A DNA stretch of 64,000 nt. It comes from Colletes latitarsis. Lineage: Eukaryota; Arthropoda; Insecta; Hymenoptera; Colletidae. The notes beneath the pieces were generated by a model. It was not told where the DNA came from. It saw only the letters and a program-made list of their open reading frames with translations, and searched no databases. Shown piece after piece: positions 43,851 through 53,500 of the stretch. Each line of letters opens with the position of its first letter. The first letter of the stretch is position 1. A program made the position numbers and the translations under genes. The stretch lies in the NCBI RefSeq assembly GCF_051014445.1, contig NC_135141.1, positions 8,122,001 to 8,186,000 of the forward strand. The letters are read 5' to 3'.

Positions 43851-46800
43851 ATGATTTTGCCTTTTCCGCATACTTGTTGGTCAGATCCCGGGATTTATCT
43901 GGCTCGAAGCGCGTAGTAATGTGGTACCACACAGAAACAGACAAATAAACCTGGTTTCGATCAATATTTTATAGGATAACACCTGTTATGTCTGTGTTAG
44001 GTCTGGGATATGCCCGCATCTGGCTCATGATTTTGCCTTGTCCGCATACTTGTTGGCCAGATCCCGTGTGTTTTCTGGTTTCAATCACGTAGTAATGTGG
44101 TACCACCCTGAAACAGACAAATAAACTTGATTTCAATCAATATTTTATAGGATAACACCGGTTAGGTCTGGGTAAGATCTGGGTTATGCCCGCATCTGGC
44201 TCATGATTTTGCCTTTTCCGCATACTTGTTGGTCAGATCCCGGGCTTTATCTGGCTCGAAGCGCGTAGTAATGTGGTACCACACAGAAACAGACAAATAA
44301 ACCTGGTTTCGATCAATATTTTATAGGATGACACCGGTTAGGTCTGTGTTAGGTCTGGGTTATGCCCGCATCTGGCTCATGATTTTGCATTTTTCGCATA
44401 CTTGTTGGCCTGACCCTGGGTTTTTTCGTGTTTGAATCACGTAGTAATGTGGCACCACACTGAAGAAGTCAATCAAACCTGGTTTCGATCAATATTTTAT
44501 AGGATAACACCGGTTAGGTCTGGGTTAGGTCTGGGTTATGCCCGCATCTGTCTCATGATTTTGCCTTTTCCGCATACTTGTTGGTCAGATCCCGGGATTT
44601 ATCTGGCTCGAAGCGCGTAGTAATGTGGTACCACACAGAAACAGACAAATAAACCTGGTTTCGATCAATATTTTATAGGATAACACCTGTTATGTCTGTG
44701 TTAGGTCTGGGATATGCCCGCATCTGGCTCATGATTTTGCCTTGTCCGCATACTTGTTGGCCAGATCCCGCGTGTTTTCTGGTTTCAATCACGTAGTAAT
44801 GTGGTACCACCCTGATACAGACAAATAAACTGGATTTCAATCAATATTTTATAGGATAACACCGGTTAGGTCTGGGTAAGATCTGGGTTATGCCCGCATC
44901 TGGCTCATGATTTTGCATTTTTCGCATACTTGTTGGCCTGATCCTGGGTTATTTCGTGTTTGAATCACGTAGTAATGTGGTGCCACACTGAAGAAGTCAA
45001 TCAAACCTGGTTTCGACCAATATTTTATAGGATAACACCTGTTACTTCTGTGTTACTTCTGGGATATGCCCGCATCTGGCTCTTCATTATGCCTTGTCCG
45101 CAGACTTTTTGGCCAGATCCCGTGTTTGTTCTGGTTTCAATCACGTAGTAATGTGGTACCACCCTGAAACAGACAAATAAACCTGGTTTCAATCAATATT
45201 TTATAGGAAACACCGGTTAGGTCTGGGTTAGATCTGGGTTATGCCCGCATCTGGCTCATAATTTTGTCTTTTTCGCAAACTTGTTGGCCAGATCCAGAGT
45301 TTCCTCGGGCTTGAATCACGTAGTCATGTGGTACCAAACTGAAGAAGTCAATTAAACCTGGTTTCGATCAATATTTTATAGGATAACACCGGTTAGGTCT
45401 GGGTTAGGTCTGGATTATGCCCGCATCTGGCTCATGATTTTGCCTTGGCCGCATACTTGTTGGCCAGATCCCGTGTGTTTTCTGGTTTCAATCACGTAGT
45501 AATGTCGTACCACACTGAAACAGCCAAATAAACCTGGTTTCAATCAATATTTTATAGGATAACACAGGTTAGGTCTGGGTTAGGTCTGGGTCATGCCCGC
45601 ATCCTGCTCATGTTTTTGCCTTTTTCGCAAACTTGTTGTCCAGATTCTGGGTTTCCTCGGGCTTGAATCACGTAGTCATGTGGTACCACACTGAAGAAGT
45701 CAATTAAACCTGGTTTCGATCAATATTTTATAGGATAACACCGGTTAGGTCTGGGTTAGGCCTGGGTTATGCCCGCATCTGGCTCATGATTTTGCCTTTT
45801 CCGCATACTTGTTGGTCAGATCCTAGGGTTTCTTCGGGTTTGGATCACGTAGTAATGTGGTACCACATTGAAACAGTCAATTAAACCTGGTTTCGATCAA
45901 TATTTTATAGGATAACACCGGATAGGTCTGGGTTAGGTCTGGTTCATGCCCGCATCTGGCTCATGATTTTGCTTTTTCCGCATACTTCTTGGCCAGATCC
46001 CGTGTTTGTTCTGGTTTCAATCACGTAGTAATGTGGTACCACCCTGAAACAGACAAATAAACCTGGTTTCAATCAATATTTTATAGGATAACACCGGTTA
46101 GGTCTGGGTTAGATCTGGGTTATGCACGCATCTGGCTCATGATTTTGCCTTTTTCGCAAACTTGTTGGCCAGATCCTAGGGTTTCTTCGGGTTTGGATCA
46201 CGTAGTAATGTGGTACCACATTGAAACAGTCAATTAAACCTGGTTTCGATCAATATTTTATAGGATAACACCGGATAGGTCTGGGTTAGGTCTGGTTCAT
46301 GCCCGCATCTGGCTCATGATTTTGCTTTTTCCGCATACTTCTTGGCCAGATCCTGGGTTTCTTCGGGTTTGAATCACGTAATCATGTGGTACCACACTGA
46401 AGAAATCAATTAAACCTGGTTTCGACCAATATTTTACAGGATAACACCTGTTAGGTCTGTGTTACGTCTGGGATATGCCCGCATCTGGCTCATGATTTTG
46501 TCTTCTTCGCATACTTGTTGGCCAGATCGTGGGTTTTTTCGTGTTCGGATCACGTAGTAATGTGGTGCCACACTGATACAGACAAATAAACCAGGTTTCA
46601 AATAATATTTTATAGGATAACACCGGTTAGGTCTGGGTTAGATCTGGGTTATGCCCGCATCTGGCTCATGATTTTGCATTTTTCGCATACTTGTTGGCCT
46701 GATCCTGGGTTTTTTCGTGTTTGAATCACGTAGTAATGTGGTACCACACTGAAGAAGTCAATCAAACCTGGTTTCGATCAATATTTTATAGGATAACACC

Positions 46801-47931
46801 GGTTAGGTCTGGGTTAGATCTCGTTTATGCCCGCATCTGGCTCATGATTTTGCCTTTTTCGCAAACTTGTTGGCCAGATCCTGGGTTTCTTCGGGTTTGA
46901 ATCACGTAGTCATGTGGTACCACACTCAGGAAGTCAATTAAACCTGGTTTCGATCAATATTTTATAGGATGACACCGGTTAGGTCTGGGTTAGGTCTGGG
47001 TTATGCCCGCATCTGGCTCATGATTTTGCTTTTTCCGCATACTTGTTGGTCAGATCCCGGGTTTTTTCTGGTTTGAATAACGTAGTAATGTGGTACCACA
47101 CAGAAACAGACAAATAACCCTGGTTTCAATCAATATTTTATAGGATAACACCGGTTAGGTCTGGGTTAGGTCTGGGTCATGCCCGCATTTGGCTCATGAT
47201 TTTGCTTTTTCCGCATACTTGTTGGCCAGATCCTGGGTTTCTTCGGGTTTGAATCACGTAATTATGTGGTACCACACTGAAGAAGTCAATTAAACCTGGT
47301 TTCGACCAATATTTTATAGGATATCACCGGTTAGGTCTTTGTTACGTCTGGGATATGCCCGCATCTGGCTTCTGATTCTGCCTTGTCCGCTGACTTTTTG
47401 ACCAGATCCCGTGTTGGTTCTGGTTTCAATCACGTAGTAATGTGGTACCACCCCGAAACAGACAAATAAACCTGGTTTCAATCAATATTTTACATGATAA
47501 CACCGGTTAGGTCTGGGTTAGATCTGGGTTATGCCCACATCTGGCTCATGATTTTGCCTTTTTCGCAAACTTGTTGGCCAGATCCTGTTTCTTCGGGTTT
47601 GAATCACGTAATCATGTGGTACCACACTGAAGAAGTCAATTAAACCTGGTCTCGATGAATATTTTAAAGGATAACACCTGTTAGTTCTGTGTTACGTCTG
47701 GGATATGCCCGCATCTGGCTCATGATTTTGCCTTGCCCGCATACTTGTTGGCCAGATCCCGTGTGTTTTCTGGTTTCAATCACGTAGTAATGTGGTACCA
47801 CATTGAAGAAGTCAATTAAACCTGGTTTCGATCAATATTTTATAGGATAACACCGGTTAGGTCTTGGTTAGGTCGGGGTTATGCCCGCATCTGGCTCATG
47901 ATTTTGCCTTTTCCGCATACTTGTTGGTCAG
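43851..47931 (+). repeat. Recent 4047-bp tandem duplication, copy 2
   Basis: Second copy of 39804-43850. One difference I noticed is GCCCACATCTGG near 47535 against GCCCGCATCTGG near 43488. Homology ends at about 47931 (CCCGGGTTTTATC here, CCCGGGATTTATC at the corresponding point), roughly 150 bp before the retrotransposon. Confidence 0.85.
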
Positions 47932-48080
47932 ATCCCGGGTTTTATCTGGCTCGAATCGCGTAGTAATGTGGTACCACACAGAAACAGACAAATAAACCAG
48001 GTTTCAAATAATATTTTATAGGATAACACCGGTTAGGCCTGTGTTACGTCTGGGATATGCCCGCATCTGGCTCTTGATTA

Positions 48081-48085
48081 TGCCT
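48081..48085. repeat. Target-site duplication, left (TGCCT)
   Basis: TGCCT directly precedes the TG that opens the left LTR and is repeated directly after the CA that closes the right LTR (57545-57549). Five-base duplications are usual for BEL/Pao integrase. The uninterrupted monomer reads ATTATGCCTTGTCCGC. Confidence 0.95.
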
Positions 48086-48153
48086 TGTTAGAAACTAAGG
48101 GTTCTAACCGGGGTCCGGACGAGGGAAATACTAGGGAGAGTGATTGATAAGTT

Positions 48154-48260
48154 TTTATTTTGTAATTTTCACTTGTCGCGAAGCGACAAGCCGTTTATTT
48201 AAATTTAACAAAAAAAATGAAAAAAATAAAAAATATAAATTACAAAAAAAAGAATTATAT
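48154..48260 (-). terminator. AT-rich tract with a second AATAAA and a GC-rich mini-hairpin
   Basis: In element sense a T-rich run (48260-48200) is followed by AAATAAAC (near 48195), a stem CTTGTCGC/GCGACAAG with a three-base loop (48172-48190), then AATAAA (48159-48154) about 70 bp before the LTR end. This is an alternative polyadenylation region. The same arrangement lies at 56078-56184 in the 5' LTR. Confidence 0.4.
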
Positions 48261-48480
48261 TTTAATCCAGCCAGGGGTGTGGCTTCACCGGCGTTGCCCC
48301 GGTTGGGATGGACCTTGGTTGCTGTAACAAAGGTTTGTTCAGATTAAATACGTGCGTACACGTATCGTAAACACGCTCGTCAGCTGCTCGCCTCGCTCTC
48401 CTAGCGACCAGCGGTGCGCAGGGAGGGGGGAATCAGCTGTCGTTCAACGTGAATCAGTGGACTGTAAATTTGTACTTGTA

Positions 48481-48511
48481 CGCTGATAATTATTTATTGA
48501 AATTATCAGCG
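48481..48511 (-). terminator. Perfect hairpin presenting AATAAA, candidate poly(A) signal (3' LTR)
   Basis: Arms are 48481-48491 and 48501-48511, with loop 48492-48500. In element sense the loop holds AATAAA (48498-48493). Poly(A) hairpins of this layout are known from some retroviruses, where folding tunes signal use at the 5' and 3' LTR. Whether this is the signal in use is inferred, as another AATAAA lies at 48154-48159. Confidence 0.5.
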
Positions 48512-48695
48512 ATACTTTTGCCCTGAACAGAAGAGAATTCACTCGTATCTGTCGGGGGCGACTTGGCCACGGACGGGTCACCAAATGGAGGTTGTAAAGC
48601 TCCAAATGGGTGGATCCCGTGAGCACGCTCTCCGTGCGGGTGACGTAGGAACGTCGTGCGAGGAGATTTCCTGCGACACTGTAAAATTACTGCAC

Positions 48696-48919
48696 GGCGA
48701 CCGTTTCTACCGGGGACCGTGACAGTAAAGTGTCCTTTGCAAACAATCCCTCGCGGGTCCAACCGCACTATAAAGCCTACCCGGCGACCGTGTTGCACGG
48801 GGACCGTATTTGGTAGGCGGCGTGACGGAAGGTGAGGCGACCTTGAACCCGAACTCCTCCGTAGGATGTACGGTCGACTCGTACACCGACGGGTTTTTGG
48901 AGAGGGTTTTTTGGCGACC
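48696..48919. repeat. Cluster of six GGSGACC motifs in the LTR
   Basis: GGCGACC or GGGGACC occurs at 48696, 48712, 48783, 48799, 48836 and 48913 on the plus strand, usually followed by G or T. The first two pairs are alike (GGCGACC, then GGGGACC 16 bases on). The 5' LTR has the same set 7924 bp further right. They may be protein-binding sites or RNA elements of the R region, or debris of an internal duplication. Confidence 0.5.
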
Positions 48920-49362
48920 TTTGCACGAAGAGCACTCCACGAGGCGGTACCGATTCAACGGTATGACCTTTGGGAAGCTCCAAAGCCGTATAGCTTTAAA
49001 GGGATTCTGGGTGGGTGCACCCTGAGTCCCTTACGTCGCGGTCGCGGCAACGACTGCAACGTACAATCCTTCCTAGCGAAGGCGGTCGCGCCACGCGCTG
49101 CGTGTATTACGACCTCCCTTTTGTCGCAGGTAGATTGTTCTGGGAAACTCTAACCGCAGCAACGGAGAGAATTCTCTTTTATACAAGTCCGAATATTATG
49201 GGCGAGTCCGTACTTGAGGAGCGAGATCTTCTGGGATCCGCTCCCGTTGGCAGTCGGCTCGTGAATAAAATACGAATATTGTCGCGGATCGACAGACGAA
49301 GACTCGGTCGCGCCTTGTCGTCGCGACGCGGCGCTGCCGAATTCAGCTGTCGATCTCTTTTC

Positions 49363-49400
49363 AATATATTATACGGTTCTCTCTCTCGACGCTGACGTCA
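49363..49400 (-). promoter_or_regulatory. Same promoter-like cluster in the 3' LTR
   Basis: TGACGTCA at 49393-49400 and the TATA-like box at 49363-49373 are identical to the 5' LTR copy. If active it would transcribe leftward into the satellite array at 48085 and below. Confidence 0.4.
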
Positions 49401-49622
49401 CGATACCGTTTAAACCGGTGCGAAGCGAATCTTCGCGTGAGGTCGGCGTACAAAAACACGTAAACGGCCGCGGTTTTAAATCGTCCGAACGTTCAACGAA
49501 CCTGACGAACGCTTAACCTTCCGCAGTGTCACGTACACAAACGGATACGGGAATCGCAGCCGAGAATTTAATGTTTTCAGACTAACGCGATTTTAAATAG
49601 TTTTTTAACATATTTAAACATA

Positions 49623-49633
49623 CCGCCCCCCTT
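49623..49633 (-). promoter_or_regulatory. Polypurine tract, plus-strand DNA primer
   Basis: In element sense AAGGGGGGCGG followed by TA and then the TGTTTAAATA start of the 3' LTR. Position and composition are those of the RNase H-resistant primer used by LTR retrotransposons. Confidence 0.85.
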
Positions 49634-49648
49634 GCACGAATTGTGCAA
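49632..49648. repeat. Short hairpin beside the polypurine tract
   Basis: TTGCAC and GTGCAA arms (49632-49637, 49643-49648) around GAATT. It directly abuts the polypurine tract on its upstream side in element sense. Function unknown. Confidence 0.45.
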
Positions 49649-49738
49649 TACCCGGAGAACGCGGTAGTCCCGTACGGTCACTTTTTTACGCGGAGAGAGA
49701 GAACTCGCGCACTTTTAATTGTAAAAAATCAAAAGTAC

Positions 49739-50350
49739 TTACTGTTGACCAGCTGCAGCCTGTTGAAGGAACCTCATGGACGTGGTCAGCATCTGGTCCG
49801 CCATGGCTTTCGCCATGGCGATCTGACCGAACGCCGGCTGCCAGGTCCTTCTTTTTTTCTTGGCCGGGGCCGCTGGGGGCTGCGGCTGCAGGCCGCTGGT
49901 GGACGGTCCAGGATTGGCCGGTGTGTTGTTTGCCGGCTTCTTCCGCTTTCTTTTCGGCCGCGGAGCCTGTCCAGCGGGGGCGGCCACCGTCGATGTTGGC
50001 GCGGGCGTCGCGGCTGGCGGTGTTTCCGCGGCCTTGTCGGCCCTCCAATTACAGGACCGGAGGTTGCCCTCTGGTCCCCATCGTAGGATGTATTGCCCTC
50101 CGGGCATCCGGCAGTGGTACTTCCTCGACGTTGTCAAAATCCTAGCCGGGATTTGAAAGGTTTCCCGGCCGAAGCAAAGAGTGACGTCCGGCTCACTCGG
50201 GGTTTCCGCGGTGGAGACCCCAGGGTCCGACGTCCCGAGGCTGGACGTTTCCCCGAGTTTCAATATCCGCCCGAACCTCTCATCGATCTCGGGGTCGCCC
50301 GAGATCGAAATCTCTTCCGCTCGACTCGTCTCGGAACTTGTGTCGCTCAT
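49739..50350 (-). CDS. ORF2, accessory protein of unknown function (203 aa)
   Basis: An ATG-initiated frame placed where some BEL/Pao elements carry env. I do not recognise it. Residues 1-50 are acidic and Ser/Thr-rich. Residues 55-102 look like the only folded part (TLCFGRETFQIP, YHCRMPGGQYILRW, cysteines at 59, 80 and 100). Residues 108-162 are Pro/Ala-rich and disordered, with two basic clusters, PKRKRKK (132-138) and AKKKRR (163-168), that look like nuclear or RNA-binding signals. The end (170-200) could form an Ala/Met/Gln-rich helix. There is no signal peptide or membrane segment, so it is not an envelope protein. The layout recalls small nuclear regulators of complex retroviruses in character only, not in sequence. 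The stop codon sits inside a perfect GTAAGT donor match (49742-49737), so the frame may be one exon of a longer product. Confidence 0.7.
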   Translation of the reverse strand: MSDTSSETSRAEEISISGDPEIDERFGRILKLGETSSLGTSDPGVSTAETPSEPDVTLCFGRETFQIPARILTTSRKYHCRMPGGQYILRWGPEGNLRSCNWRADKAAETPPAATPAPTSTVAAPAGQAPRPKRKRKKPANNTPANPGPSTSGLQPQPPAAPAKKKRRTWQPAFGQIAMAKAMADQMLTTSMRFLQQAAAGQQ

Positions 50351-50584
50351 CGTCGTTTTGGAACTGAGCGGTTTTCGATTCCGCGAATTCCGTTACGATT
50401 CGGGGGCGCTCGGATTACTCGTTACGCCCTACCAATAACCCAACTCAGATTGGTGGATTCGTAACCCCCACTAATCCGTTTGAACTTTTAGTGACAACGG
50501 TCAGGTGAGAATCAACACCGTTTATTTCTAGAAACGGTCGTTTCTCACCTTTCGATCACTATCGGCCGTTGGATGTTATGGTTT
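50351..50584 (-). other. Spacer between pol and ORF2
   Basis: 234 bases with no coding signal. It holds the hairpin at 50504-50549 and, in element sense just upstream of ORF2, possible acceptor-like sequences (CCGTTTCTAG near 50530, CCGCTCAG near 50366). The AAAG/GTGAGA string at the hairpin edge also resembles a donor. Presumably it serves expression of ORF2 from a separate or spliced RNA (inference). Confidence 0.5.
50504..50549 (-). other. Imperfect stem-loop between pol and ORF2
   Basis: Outer arms GGTGAGAA (50504-50511) and TTCTCACC (50542-50549) pair perfectly. Inner arms ACCGTTT and AAACGGT also pair, separated from the outer ones by unpaired bases, and the loop is about TTTCTAG. The fold is symmetrical enough to form on either strand. 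A role in translation or RNA export of ORF2 is only a possibility. Confidence 0.5.
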
Positions 50585-53500
50585 TTATGTGACCTCGTCG
50601 GCGTCGCTAACCGTTGCCGACTCGGTTTCTTCCACAGGCAGCTTACACAACCGCGTAATAGGTCGCGTAAAAATGGATTTTTCCGTGCGTATTTTAACAA
50701 CACGTGCATTTCCATCCCTGCCGGTGAATACCTCCTCTACTCGTCCCATTTCCCATTGATTCGGGGGGAGGAGAGGATTTTGCACTAAAACTAAGTCGTT
50801 TAGTTTTAATGTTTTTTGGGCTGTACGCCACTTATAACGATTCTGGAGGTGCGTGAGATAATCACGTGTCCAATGCCTCCAGATTTGTTCGTGGAATTTT
50901 TGAATCGCCCTCCATCGTGTCAAACGGGAGAGTTTTTCAGTTTCCACTGATTGTGTCGGAAGCGCGTTCAGCGGACTTCCGACTAAGAAATGCCCCGGTG
51001 TGAGCGGCGCGTAATCGTCCGGGCTATCACTCAAAGCGGCAATCGGTCGCGAGTTTAAACTCGCTTCGATTTTACAAAGCAATGTTTGTAACTCTTCGCT
51101 TGTGGGAGTGAATTCACCCAGAGTCCGCTTCAGGTGAAATTTCACTGATTTCACACCGGCCTCTTGCATGCCACCGAAGTGCGGTGCACTCGGTGGGTTA
51201 AATTTCCATCTAATTCCTTTTTGACTGCATTTATTACGCATTTCTTGCGTGTTATACACTGCTTCGAAATTTTCACGTAATTCTCGATCTGCCCCGACAA
51301 AGTTCGTTCCATTGTCACTGAAAATGCAGGACGGAACTCCCCTTCGTGCAATGAATCGATCTAATGCTGTCAAAAAGGCACTCGTCGTATAATCGTGGAC
51401 GAGTTCGATGTGGATGGCCCGTGTCGCGTAACAGACAAAAACTGCTATGTACGCTTTGTGGGCGGTTTTTCCTCGACCGGCGGAGTCGCGGACACGAAAA
51501 GGTCCCGCATAATCCACTCCACAGTTCGAAAATGCTCTCGCCTCGCGGCAACGCTCAGGTATTAAATCCTGCATGATTTGCGTGGAGGTTTTTGCCCTCC
51601 ATCTAACGCATCGCATGCATCCATGGATTACCGTTCGCGCTGCATTTCGACAGCCGAGAATCCAAAATCTTTGTCTTACTGTGTACATGGTCAACTGCAA
51701 TCCCCCGTGCAACGTGTCAATGTGGCACTGCCGAATTATCATCGTGGAAACGTGATGTTTCGGCAAAATTATGGGGTGCTTGGTTTCCCATGACAGTGTT
51801 GTATTTTCCAGTCTGCCTCCGACTCTCAAGACATCTTTGTCATCGAGAAAAGGGTTCAGACTTTTTAATGTTGATTTTGCTGGGATTTTTCGGTGGTTTT
51901 TCAAACACCGGTATTCCTTTGCAAAATGCGTGCGCTGGATGTAGCGGACAATTCTCTCGCTTGCGAGCTGCATCTCAGACGCGTCAACGGTCGTCGCATC
52001 ATACGACCTTCGCTCACCTTGCATCGGTCCCCTCAGTCGGAGACAGTATGCGGTTACGCGAAGTAGCTTATTCCAGGTCGAGAATCGAAATACAAATTCC
52101 CATTCTTTCTCCGGAATTGCTACGTGGGCGTGCACTTTGCGCTTCCCTTCTTCGGTCTCGATGGACGAAGGCGTTTTCGGCCAACAATCTTTCGATTCCG
52201 TTAGCCAACTTGGTCCTGAAATCCACAGCTTAGATTGAAGGAGTTCCGCAGCTTCCACTCCGCGCGAATTCAGATCCGCGGGATTGAAGCGGGTGGGAAC
52301 GTGCCTCCATTCAGCCTTCGGAAGTAACGTTTGGACCTTTGACACACGGTTGGCGATTAAAACCTTCCATGTGGAGGCGTGCTTTCTCAACCATGCCAAT
52401 GCGATCGTGGAATCTGTCCAGCAGATTATTCTGTCGACCTTCAATGAAAGTGACTTCTCCACGTGCACAATAAGCTCGGCGAGCAGCACGGCGCCGTTCA
52501 ATTCCAGTACAGGAATTGACTGCGTTTTAATTGGAGCCACTCGCGTTTTTGCCATTATCAATGTCGAGGAGGTGACATTGCTCATTGTGGTCACTCGTAA
52601 GTAAGTGACCGCTGAGTAGGCTGCGAGCGAAGCGTCACAAAATCCATGAATTTCCACGGAAATTGTGTCGGCTCCATAATTAATCCATCTGGGGATTTTT
52701 AGCTTATTTAAGCTGCTCCAATCCACGCAAAACGTATTCCACGTATTGAGCGTATTCGCTGAGATTTGATCATCCCACTGGATTTTTTCCAGCCATTGGG
52801 ATTGCATCAGAATCTTTGCGCGAATCACGACTGGTGATAACCAGCCGAGCGGATCGAACAACTTAGCAATCTCCGAAAACAAATTCCGTTTTGTCATCGG
52901 CAAGGCAGACGGCTGAAACCGTTGCAGATTGAAATAAAAATAATCGCCGGACGGTATCCAGCGTAAACCTAATACCTTTAATTCGCTGTCATCGAACAAG
53001 GTAAGGTCGACGGCGTGGGAGTGAGCGCTTTGGGGGATATTTCGCAATAACAATGGCGAATTTCCTGCCCATTTTCGCAGCTTAAACCCACCTCTTTGTA
53101 GGAGCTCGCAAACTTGGTTACGAATTTTCTCCAACAAAGACGTATCGGGTGCTCCCATAAAAACGTCGTCTACATAAATGTCCTGCTCGAGTATCGGGGC
53201 GGCAAGGGGGTACCTGTGCCCGTCCTGATTTTTTAACTCAAGGAGGGTTCGCATCGACAGGTATGGTGCACACGCCGTACCGTACGTTACGGTATTTAAT
53301 TCGAACGCATTGAGCTGTTCGTTTTCGGGTGTGCGCCATAGGATGCATTGAAAACGACGATCCTGCGGGGCGACGAGAATCTGTCGGAACATTTTCTCAA
53401 TGTCAGCCACCAACACGTATTCATACAGACGCCATCGGGTCAAGACTGACGTGATGTCGTTCTGTAATTTTGGACCTACGTGTAGGATGTCATTTAATGA

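Larger units (their letters stand above)
1..48085 (+). repeat. 176-bp satellite array, left arm (about 273 monomers)
   Basis: Head-to-tail tandem array. The landmark TCACGTAG recurs at 1, 177, 353 and 529, giving an exact 176-bp period that holds through the arm with small indels. Monomer order from the landmark: palindrome TGTGGTACCACA (12-23 in the first unit), a variable purine/AT stretch (GAAGAAGTCAATTAAACC or GAAACAGACAAATAAACC), a highly conserved core (GGTTTCGATCAATATTTTAT then AGGATAACACC), two 11-bp units of TTAGGTCTGGG type, the segment TTATGCCCGCATCTGGCTCA, a pyrimidine-rich part with TTTTTCGCAAACTTGTTGG, and GATCCTGGGTTTCTTCGGG. All copies have the same orientation. Monomer subtypes differ by correlated substitutions and are arranged in duplicated strings. 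No coding function is supported: open frames of 60-95 codons recur only because stop-free monomer phases repeat, and those I examined begin at TTG or GTG. The location (centromeric, subtelomeric or interstitial) cannot be decided here. Confidence 0.97.
48086..49620 (-). repeat. 3' LTR of the BEL/Pao element (element sense)
   Basis: 1535 bp, same length and ends as the 5' LTR. The differing positions are 48259, 48593, 48866, 48976, 49241, 49338 and 49430. As the downstream LTR it should supply the polyadenylation site. AATAAA occurs on the minus strand at 48493-48498 (in a hairpin loop) and at 48154-48159. Confidence 0.96.

Noticed and set aside
524..47000. Dozens of repeated 60-95-codon open frames in the satellite, many translating as NHVVMWHHTEEVNQTWF-like peptides
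   Set aside because: The ones examined begin at TTG or GTG, they recur at monomer multiples, and related monomers carry stops in the same phase. They are stop-free phases of the repeat, not genes.
1..48085. CRISPR array or bacterial repeat region
   Set aside because: The 176-bp unit is similar over its whole length with no unique spacers, and the window holds a eukaryotic BEL/Pao element.
48144..49395. Overlapping open frames of 60-126 codons on both strands of the LTR (repeated at 56068-57319)
   Set aside because: Several lack an ATG, three frames are open together because the LTR is GC-rich, and one LTR difference (48593/56517) changes an amino acid. No family resemblance was recognised.
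49739..50350. ORF2 as a retroviral-type envelope gene
   Set aside because: No signal peptide, transmembrane segment or cysteine-rich ectodomain. The protein is short, basic and Pro/Ala-rich.
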